From contig CAJTXS010000011.1 in assembly GCA_910583735.1 (NCBI GenBank), positions 1-45,681 of the forward strand: a stretch of DNA of 45,681 bases, written 5' to 3'. A program made the translations under genes and the position numbers. Positions 39,716 to 45,681 of the stretch are shown piece by piece (the stretch's first letter is position 1; every line of letters starts with the position of its first letter). Source of the DNA: an uncultured Christensenella sp. (GTDB taxonomy: Bacteria > Bacillota > Clostridia > Christensenellales > UBA3700). The notes beneath the pieces were generated by a model. It made no database searches. It had not been told where the DNA came from and saw only the letters and a program-made list of their open reading frames with translations.

Positions 39716-40396
39716 ATGAATAAACGCAAGATTTTGATAGCAGAGGACAACACCGAGATATCCGACATGATGCGCAATTATCTGCTCAAGGCGGAGTATT
39801 CGGTATATCAGGCATACGACGGACTTCAAGCGATAGAGATGGCGAGCAGCGTGCGCCCCGACTTAATGCTTCTTGACATAATGATGCCTGTATGCGACGG
39901 TTTCGAGGTGTGCGAGAGCGTGCGTAAGAACATGAATATTCCCATAATCGTAATATCTGCGGTAGTGGACGAGGAGAGTAAACTCAAGTTGTTCGAGCTC
40001 GGCGCGGACGACTATCTCACCAAGCCATTCTCGTTTAAGGAGATGGTGATGCGAGTGGCGGCGCAGTTGCGCAGATTCTACGAGTTTACGTCCGTGGCAG
40101 CTAAGTTCCGCACATACGGCAGGCTTACTATATCGTCCGACAGGTTCGAGGCGAAGGTGGACGGCGAAGAGATAGGTCTCACTTCTACGGAGTTCAGACT
40201 GCTCGATTTCCTCACTTCCAATCCCAATCGCATATTTTCCAAGCAAAAGCTCATCGACGAAGTTTGGGGCATAGACGAGTACATAGACGAGAATACTGTA
40301 GCTGTTACCGTATCCCGCCTTAGGGATAAACTCGAGAAACTCGGCGTAAGCGGTATAGCTACGGTGTGGGGTTTTGGATATAAATGGCAAGATTGA
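39716..40396 (+). CDS. OmpR/PhoB family response regulator
   Basis: A 226-residue regulator. The receiver domain has acidic pair E10-D11, phosphoacceptor D54 in LMLLDIMMP, and K in LTKPFSFKE. The C-terminal winged helix has TSTEFRLLDFL, IFSKQKLIDEVWG and NTVAVTVSRLRDKLEK. The ATG at 39716 follows GGTGAG; the earlier ATG at 39704 lies at or before the expected transcription start and is rejected. Its end overlaps the kinase gene by 13 bases, so both are coupled. Confidence 0.93.
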   Translation: MNKRKILIAEDNTEISDMMRNYLLKAEYSVYQAYDGLQAIEMASSVRPDLMLLDIMMPVCDGFEVCESVRKNMNIPIIVISAVVDEESKLKLFELGADDYLTKPFSFKEMVMRVAAQLRRFYEFTSVAAKFRTYGRLTISSDRFEAKVDGEEIGLTSTEFRLLDFLTSNPNRIFSKQKLIDEVWGIDEYIDENTVAVTVSRLRDKLEKLGVSGIATVWGFGYKWQD

Positions 40397-41283
40397 AAAG
40401 CAGCGATTATATCCTCGGCGTATTAGAGCGCTTCGGTCGCAACGAAATAGACGCGCCCGTGCGTATATACGGCTCGAGGAGCAATAGGCGCATAATGTCA
40501 TCGCTCGAGCGGCTGAGGCTGCATATGCTTACCGCGCGCTATATAACAGAGAAGCAGGCTCAGAGCGATAAGACTGCGCTGGCGGGCGTGCTGCACGATC
40601 TCAAGACGCCGATGGCTCTTATATCCGGCTATGCGGAATCATTGCAGGACGGAATAGGCGACAAGGATTATCTGTCGCTTATCATCGATAAGATAAGCAG
40701 CTTGCAGGGCATTATCGGCTCTGTGTCCGTAGCTTCGGGTAAAGAGACTGCGGATATGTTCGGCATTAAGGAATTTACCAATGCGCGTCTGTACTTTTAC
40801 GTATTATTCAAGGGATATGCCGATATCGCCGAGAGCAGAGGGATTAATTTCCAAGTAGGTAAGTTCCCTCGTTTTGCGGGCTTCTACAGCAGGCACAGCG
40901 AGACGGTAGGCGTCTATATCAACAAGAGCCAGATGGAGCGTGTAGCGCAGAATATTCTCAATAACGCCGTGCGTTATACTCCCAAGGGCGGTAAGATAAA
41001 GGTAACTTTTCATAAGGGTAAGCAATATTATGTCATTAATATATCGGACAACGGCAGCGGCATTTCGCCCTACAAGCTGCCCTTTATATTCGACAGATAT
41101 TACCGCGCGCACAACGACCGCGGCGGCAGCGGTCTGGGTCTGTATATTTGCAAAGAAATCGTAGAAAAGCACGGCGGAACAATCACCGCGCGCTCTAAGC
41201 AGGGCAAAGGCACTAAGTTCATAATCAGAGTGCCCATTGTCCCCGCGCCGCCTATCAATAAGGCATCTAAGAAAAGTCGCTGA
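40384..41283 (+). CDS. Soluble sensor histidine kinase
   Basis: A 299-residue kinase. The phosphoacceptor is H71 in GVLHDLKTPMALI. The ATPase domain has N box NNAVRYTPKGG, G1 DNGSGI, F box and G2 GGSGLGLYICKEIVEKHGG. There is no membrane helix and only about 60 residues before the H box, with no known sensor domain, so it must take its signal inside the cell or from a partner. It is coupled to the response regulator just upstream. Confidence 0.92.
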   Translation: MARLKSSDYILGVLERFGRNEIDAPVRIYGSRSNRRIMSSLERLRLHMLTARYITEKQAQSDKTALAGVLHDLKTPMALISGYAESLQDGIGDKDYLSLIIDKISSLQGIIGSVSVASGKETADMFGIKEFTNARLYFYVLFKGYADIAESRGINFQVGKFPRFAGFYSRHSETVGVYINKSQMERVAQNILNNAVRYTPKGGKIKVTFHKGKQYYVINISDNGSGISPYKLPFIFDRYYRAHNDRGGSGLGLYICKEIVEKHGGTITARSKQGKGTKFIIRVPIVPAPPINKASKKSR

Positions 41284-41558
41284 CTGTATATAAATCAACC
41301 CTTTTTAATCGAAAGAACTTTTGCGGTAAAGCATTGCTCTTATCTTGACAATATCCGACTTGCAAGCCAAATAAGATCATCGTAGATAGTACGCCGTAAG
41401 TATAAATCGACACATCGGCGCGTAATGGCAATTTAATGACATAGCCTTATGTCACATGAGCATGCTTGAGATAAAGCGGTAAATGCAATCGTTATAGATA
41501 ATAATGTAAATATATTATATAGGCACTAAATTAATATAATTAATAATCAATATATAAT
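41284..41558. other. Intergenic stretch with an inverted repeat
   Basis: No gene seen. TGACATA (41437-41443) and TATGTCA (41448-41454) form a 7-bp inverted repeat around four bases, which could be an operator or a small hairpin. Confidence 0.45.
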
Positions 41559-41595
41559 AAAAAGCGCGTCGCCACACTTATAAATGCGGCGACGC
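41559..41595 (-). terminator. Terminator of the DUF4364 gene
   Basis: On the minus strand, an 11-bp stem (41585-41595 with 41566-41576, one mismatch or G-U), an 8-base loop and a T run at 41559-41563. Confidence 0.8.
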
Positions 41596-41602
41596 TGCTT
41601 AA

Positions 41603-42133
41603 TCAGTTCTCAATTACGTTCTCGTTGAGATAGCCGTATATGTCTATTGCCTTATCGTGCCACGTCTTATATATCCACTTGGCTTTAGTCCTGTTGTCTA
41701 CTCTCAGCTTAAGCTCCATCCACACGGACGTATCGTCCACTATCTTAAGCACTACGGTATATGTGCCGTCGTTGTTGCGGAAGTAATCCGACTGATAGTC
41801 CTGCTGCTTGCGGTAGGACATGATGTTCTTCTTGATATGTTCCTTGATGGCGTCTCTGGTGGATGCGGGTATCTTGTAGAAGAAGCAGTTGAGGCACTCT
41901 CTGCCGTCGGGAGTAATCTTGTATCTGGGTACGGAATTCTTGCCCGCCGCATTGACGAGATAGTCCGTCTTGATGAGGTCGGCTATTGCGTCCTTGCAAT
42001 CCATGTAAGATATCCAGCCGTTGGCGGTAGCGATGTCATTGACAATGATATCTTCTATCAGCGCCACGCTGCATTGATCGAAGATGTATAGCAGTATCAG
42101 CTTATTAATGAATTGCTCTTCGGTAGCAGCCAT
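41603..42133 (-). CDS. DUF4364 family protein (winged helix)
   Basis: A 176-residue protein of the clostridial DUF4364 type. The N-terminal winged helix 'EEQFINKLILLYIFDQCSVAL...' runs through DAIADLIKTDYLV and RYKITPDGRECLNCF, and the C-terminal strand part has DGTYTVVLKIVDDTSVWMELKLRV. It may be a DNA-binding regulator, but this is unproven. The start overlaps the HPr-like stop by one base, so the two are cotranslated. Confidence 0.85.
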   Translation of the reverse strand: MAATEEQFINKLILLYIFDQCSVALIEDIIVNDIATANGWISYMDCKDAIADLIKTDYLVNAAGKNSVPRYKITPDGRECLNCFFYKIPASTRDAIKEHIKKNIMSYRKQQDYQSDYFRNNDGTYTVVLKIVDDTSVWMELKLRVDNRTKAKWIYKTWHDKAIDIYGYLNENVIEN

Positions 42134-42363
42134 TACTTTTGCATATAAGGGGAGAGCTTGCTTAGCAACTCGTCGCAGTTATCGTCGTATACCTCGAGCA
42201 CTACGGGTCTGTTGAGGTCGAGCGAGAATATCCCCAGTATTGACTTGGCGTCTACAACGTAGCGCCCCGACCTTATGTCAGCGTCGTAGTCGTACGAGGA
42301 TATCAGATTGACGAATGACTTTACGCTGTCCGTCGTATTGAGCAGTAATCTTACAGATTTCAT
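42133..42363 (-). CDS. HPr-like protein lacking the active histidine
   Basis: A 76-residue HPr-fold protein (VKSFVNLISSYDYDADI, GRYVVDAKSILGIFSLDLNRPVVLEVY). The helix that carries phosphorylated His15 in true HPr reads LNTTDSVKSF here, and the protein has no histidine at all. The regulatory serine stretch K-S41-I-L-G is retained. It therefore cannot relay PTS phosphate but might be a Ser-phosphorylated regulator, as Crh is in Bacillus; that is inference. It is cotranscribed with DUF4364. Confidence 0.8.
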   Translation of the reverse strand: MKSVRLLLNTTDSVKSFVNLISSYDYDADIRSGRYVVDAKSILGIFSLDLNRPVVLEVYDDNCDELLSKLSPYMQK

Positions 42364-42392
42364 CGTATGCCTCTTTAGAGATTAATGTATAT

Positions 42393-42422
42393 ATTATATT
42401 ACAAAGAGCCGCCCTATTGCAA
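42393..42422 (-). promoter_or_regulatory. Promoter of the HPr-like/DUF4364 pair
   Basis: On the minus strand: TTGCAA (42417-42422), 18-bp spacer, TATAAT (42393-42398). Confidence 0.55.
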
Positions 42423-42472
42423 GCGTTATCGATTTGGGCTTAAGGCGTGTTATCGATTGCTCATACAATTCA

Positions 42473-42501
42473 TTGACGAAACCGCGCTCAAGTAATATAA
42501 T
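42473..42501 (+). promoter_or_regulatory. Promoter of the gene at 42548
   Basis: TTGACG (42473-42478), 17-bp spacer, TATAAT (42496-42501), leader of about 40 bases. Confidence 0.65.
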
Positions 42502-42547
42502 ATAACTGTATTGTATTGGCGCGACTATCGCGCGGCGGAGTGTGGAC

Positions 42548-43264
42548 ATGGAAGATGCTGCTTGCAAGGCTTATATCGGCTTAAGCGAACTGTGCAGACA
42601 GATTAAGGACGGCAGATACGTGATGTCGGGCAACACAATAGCGGCGTTGCTCAAGTATATCGCGTCGCAGCCCGTTCTACTTGCCGCGATAGAGAGGTGC
42701 AATTACGGCTTCGGCTATGCCAACGCGCTCGATACCGCGCTCGCGGGCGGGACGTTTAAGTTGCCGCTTGGCTCGCGTAAGATTGTCGCACTGATTACGG
42801 GCTTGCTCTTTGAGTTCGACCGCGGCAGCGTCAATATGCATAACTTTATCAAGACATATTACCGCAGTTCGGATATCGGCGTCAGCTTCGATATGTTCTG
42901 CACGAGCGTAATTACTCCATACTGCATGGCGTTCAATAATGTGCTCTCGGGCGATGACGACGACTCGGACAGCGGCGAGATTGTGGACGATAACAGACCT
43001 GTACGCGCGGGCGTTAAGGAGCAGATTATACCGCTGATTATTTCCCTTACTGAGCTGGTCGCAGCAGACAACACCCTCGACGAGGAGTGTAAAGAGGAGT
43101 ACTTTACCATGCTGGACGGGCTGTACTACAGCTTTGAGCTCTCCCGCTCTAAGATGATTAAGGTGGTGTGGACGGGTATGAACGCACTCATGCGCGACTA
43201 TAAGAGCGCGGGCGCATATCTGCGCGGTATACATGAGATACTGGAGCGGTATTCCGTTATCTAA
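42548..43264 (+). CDS. Unknown helical protein, 238 residues
   Basis: I do not recognise this family. The protein (starting MEDAACKAYIGLSELCRQIK) is mostly predicted helix, without signal peptide or membrane segment. An acidic loop (GDDDDSDSGEIVDD, about 138-152) splits it into two helical halves. The ATG at 42548 is chosen because GGAG lies seven bases before; a GTG two codons earlier is possible. It has its own consensus-like promoter and a terminator, so it is monocistronic. Confidence 0.7.
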   Translation: MEDAACKAYIGLSELCRQIKDGRYVMSGNTIAALLKYIASQPVLLAAIERCNYGFGYANALDTALAGGTFKLPLGSRKIVALITGLLFEFDRGSVNMHNFIKTYYRSSDIGVSFDMFCTSVITPYCMAFNNVLSGDDDDSDSGEIVDDNRPVRAGVKEQIIPLIISLTELVAADNTLDEECKEEYFTMLDGLYYSFELSRSKMIKVVWTGMNALMRDYKSAGAYLRGIHEILERYSVI

Positions 43265-43291
43265 TTTGTCTAAATTCGGCTGATATTAATT

Positions 43292-43318
43292 AAGGACCTA
43301 TGATTAAGGTCCTTTTTT
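43292..43318 (+). terminator. Terminator of the gene at 42548
   Basis: aaggacct (43292-43299) pairs with aggtcctt (43307-43314) around a 7-base loop, then six T. Confidence 0.85.
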
Positions 43319-43365
43319 ACTGATATAGTAATCGTTAGTCAAGCGGCATATTTTACGCTCTTATT

Positions 43366-43542
43366 TGTACATGTATTAATATAATTGATGATCATTTTTG
43401 CGTACTGTAGCCGTTAATTGTATTAATATTTTAGCTCAAAGTACCTTACAAGTCAATATTATGTCGCGGAAATCGGCGGAAATCCATATATTTCCTCGCA
43501 ATTTTTCCGTCCGTGATCATCAATTATATTAATTTATGTACA
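43366..43542. repeat. 177-bp element with 29-bp inverted ends (MITE-like)
   Basis: The left end (43366-43394) and the reverse complement of the right end (43514-43542) match at 27 of 29 positions; both start TGTACAT and end TTGATGATCA. The 119 bases between them contain no gene. Ends this long around a short non-coding core resemble a miniature transposon, but no clear target duplication flanks it. It could instead be a long RNA hairpin or a double regulatory site upstream of the surface-protein gene. Confidence 0.6.
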
Positions 43543-43666
43543 TTTTTACGGAAATATTTTCGCCGTTAATCGACACGACATTAGATAAACGGAACAATTT
43601 CGCATTGTCGTAGATTTACAGTCGGATGGCGAATTATTGATTATAGACTGTATATAGGGTTAAGTT

Positions 43667-45681
43667 TTGAGTAATAGATATAGGTTAATAACGGGGCTGT
43701 CTGCGGCGATAGTTATCGTCGCGGTATTGCTATGCTGTTGCTTTATTTCATTTAATAATATCAATGACGTATTTGCTTTTACGACTACCAATATAACGAG
43801 CGGAGCGGTAGACGTCGGCGACATATTGCTGGAAGGTTACGCGGATCGCTCGGACGGCAAGGTATTTAATGAAGATGCTATGTCAGCGTTGTATGCAAAG
43901 TTGACAGGAGATGTGGCGAAGTCAAAGATTAGCGACGTAACTGCGCTCGGCACGCTTACAGCAGCGGATATACGGGCTAAGAACGGTAATAAAGATATAG
44001 TGCTTACCATGGACGGGCAGCAATGGACGGTGACGCACCTAACCAAAGATAACTCGGGCAATACAATAGCGACGCTGTGGCAGGCTACGGAGAGCACTAC
44101 GCATACATGGAATCCGTGGTATGATACCGCTACGACGCATGCGTATCCGTCCAACATGTACAGTACGAGCTTTGTGAGAGCGGACGCGCTCAATAGCGGC
44201 GGCAACGGGTATGTAGCGACAAAGGGCGCTACTACATTGACGAAAGTAGCGCAAAAGACCGACCATAAATATGCGAAGTTAACAATGCCGTCTGTAAAGG
44301 GTTCGCTTACGGACTTTATAGTTACTCCTTCGCAGGTAGCGTATCAAGAGACAGAGAATCAGACTGCCGGCGGCACAATCGGCAATATAGGATATACATA
44401 TCCCAATGAGGCTTACGGTACGCCGGAGGGGACTATAAAATGGGATGGCGCGAATTATAATTATACTGATAAAAACGGTTATAGCGATTGGAAAGACGAT
44501 TATATATGGTTGCCGTCGGTTACGGAGACAGGACTGAATGAAACAGTTTACGGTATTTGGGGATTGTCAAATAAACAGAGATCCAATGTAACCAATTTGT
44601 ATTCGTGGACTCGGTCCGGTCGTAGCAATAAAGCTGATATTGCATATTATATCCATGATCGAGGCGATTCGTATTTCGGAATTAATAATGTTATGAGCGA
44701 TTATGCCGTCCGTCCCGCGCTTCACTTGAATCTCGACTTGGCGGCGCAGCATAGCGGAGGAACTCCATTAACGGAACCTACCGATGTATCAGTGCAGTAT
44801 AAAGGTACATCGCTTACTCTGGATGATGTTGCAGCAGAACAAAAACAATGGTTTAATTCGGATAAGCTAAGCATCAGCTATGATAGCGATATAAAGGACG
44901 TAGGTATATATAAAGTAAAAGTAGAGATTAAATCGGAATTTATTGCCGACGGATTTACTTTCAAGGGCACTCCCGACACATCTGCGGGCGAGAGCGATAC
45001 GGTAAGGTATTTTAACTTTACCGTAACTAAGAAGAAGATAGGTATAACCGCTGCATTGGATAGCGGAGGGCTGCCTACGGTCACGCTTAAGAATGCGGGA
45101 GATGTGTATAGCGGCGATACTGGAGATAGGGCGCCTAAGTTCGGCTTTACGTATACGGGCAACGGATATAATAGCGATACGCCGCCTACCGCAGTGGGCA
45201 CATATACGGCTACTGCTAAGATAATTAACGAGTGTAACTATCAGATAGATACCTCTAACAGTACAATATCCGTAACATATAAAGTAAACAAGAAGTCTGT
45301 GGCTAAGCCCGTCTTATCGGGGCAGGTAAGTAAGCCATACAGCGGCGTAGCGCAGAGCTTTACCTTGCAGGGCGTCACTGCGGACGTATCGTTGACTCTG
45401 CCGAGCGGCGTTACTTACGCGGACGGCGCGCTTAACGTTAAAGATGCGGGTACGTATAAGATAGGCATAGCGCTTAAGGACGGCGGAGCGGCTACTATAT
45501 GGGCGGACGGAAGCAGCGCGTCATACGAGGTGAGTATCACTATCACCAAGAGACCGCTGAATATTACCATAACGGCGCCTAACTCATGGAAGGTAGGCGA
45601 GACGCCTACGGTCACGGTAGTGGGCGACAGCTTGGCGTCGGATAAGACAGAGTTACATATCTACTACTGCAAGAGCGGCTC
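43667..45681 (+). CDS. Large exported repeat protein (partial, runs off window)
   Basis: An uninterrupted frame of 671 codons reaches the right edge without a stop. It starts at TTG 43667, about seven bases after AGGG, since an in-frame TAA lies just upstream. Residues 1-37 form a signal peptide (RLITGLSAAIVIVAVLLCCC..., cleavage after VFA). Up to about 356 the protein resembles DUF6273-type surface domains, ending DYAVRPALHLNL. From about 365 it has Ig-like MBG-type repeats: KAGVYKV-like turns DVGIYKVKVEI, AVGTYTATAKI and DAGTYKIGIAL each close a module. The C-terminal anchor is off the window. Likely an adhesin or wall protein. Confidence 0.75.
   Translation, partial: MSNRYRLITGLSAAIVIVAVLLCCCFISFNNINDVFAFTTTNITSGAVDVGDILLEGYADRSDGKVFNEDAMSALYAKLTGDVAKSKISDVTALGTLTAADIRAKNGNKDIVLTMDGQQWTVTHLTKDNSGNTIATLWQATESTTHTWNPWYDTATTHAYPSNMYSTSFVRADALNSGGNGYVATKGATTLTKVAQKTDHKYAKLTMPSVKGSLTDFIVTPSQVAYQETENQTAGGTIGNIGYTYPNEAYGTPEGTIKWDGANYNYTDKNGYSDWKDDYIWLPSVTETGLNETVYGIWGLSNKQRSNVTNLYSWTRSGRSNKADIAYYIHDRGDSYFGINNVMSDYAVRPALHLNLDLAAQHSGGTPLTEPTDVSVQYKGTSLTLDDVAAEQKQWFNSDKLSISYDSDIKDVGIYKVKVEIKSEFIADGFTFKGTPDTSAGESDTVRYFNFTVTKKKIGITAALDSGGLPTVTLKNAGDVYSGDTGDRAPKFGFTYTGNGYNSDTPPTAVGTYTATAKIINECNYQIDTSNSTISVTYKVNKKSVAKPVLSGQVSKPYSGVAQSFTLQGVTADVSLTLPSGVTYADGALNVKDAGTYKIGIALKDGGAATIWADGSSASYEVSITITKRPLNITITAPNSWKVGETPTVTVVGDSLASDKTELHIYYCKSG

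Noticed and set aside
44039..45615. Several minus-strand frames near the right edge
   Set aside because: They lie antisense to a 671-codon open frame with signal peptide and repeat domains.

Overview
The window looks like a chromosomal segment of an uncultured, probably host-associated member of Clostridia (Bacillota). The grounds are the gene content and order (rex-greA-lysS; a decarboxylase-tmk-holB-ricT block like the Bacillus yaaO-to-yaaT region; DnaI and DnaD replication genes; EFR1 ferredoxin; DUF4364 with an HPr-like gene; pyrK with pyrD type 1B). They also include sigmaA-type promoters (TTGACA, 17 bp, TATAAT), AT-rich intergenic DNA, and glycosidase-like genes suited to host glycans. 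Species cannot be told from the sequence alone. No complete mobile element, CRISPR array or rRNA gene is present.

Layout. 1-800: non-coding, with a diverged tandem repeat. 805-4524: two divergently transcribed beta-helix genes (DUF3737, and a GH110-like alpha-galactosidase) and a RimK-like ATP-grasp ligase coupled to the second. 4613-5161: an AT-rich two-gene islet on the minus strand with very strong ribosome binding sites, including a 35-residue gene. 5202-7585: dnaD/dnaI-type helicase-loading pair (minus). 7872-8129: small conserved gene. 8314-14633: rex, greA, lysS, a PLP decarboxylase, tmk, holB, ricT, closely packed. 14685-16919: a membrane protein with exported GLUG and InlB-like repeats, preceded by a hairpin that buries its ribosome binding site. 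16997-24823: ferredoxin, then a pyrimidine operon pyrBCFKDE, a small anchored protein and an ABC-F ATPase. 24824-26160: mostly non-coding, with two strong terminators and a candidate small RNA. 26161-27264: LMW phosphatase and a SLOG-family protein. 27648-35984: GH20 hexosaminidase, cyclophilin, an SPFH-like/zinc-ribbon pair, adhE and a membrane-anchored sialidase-like protein. 36091-41283: lipoprotein, two tRNA genes, an SDR/EFR1 pair and a two-component system. 41603-43264: DUF4364, an HPr-like protein and an unknown gene. 43667 to the right edge: the first 671 codons of a large exported repeat protein.

How the parts connect. UMP synthesis is nearly complete from carbamoyl phosphate onward (carAB is not here). 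Rex, encoded at 8314, has a near-perfect predicted operator just downstream of the adhE promoter at 31858, so a sensor and its likely target both lie in the window. GH110-like, GH20 and sialidase-like genes together suggest host-glycan use, but only the sialidase-like protein has an export or anchor signal.

Most notable observations: four genes (starts 1698, 8129, 26661, 34650) whose sigmaA promoters place the transcription start on or within one base of the ATG, so they are probably leaderless; the Rex-adhE link; the buried ribosome binding site at 14641-14682; a 29-bp inverted-repeat element at 43366-43542; a palindromic operator centred on a -35 box at 36011-36039; a structurally degenerate tRNA-Gln near a possible integrase scar; and an SDR dehydrogenase fused to a zinc ribbon. 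I did not find a clearly new multi-gene defence or mobile system.
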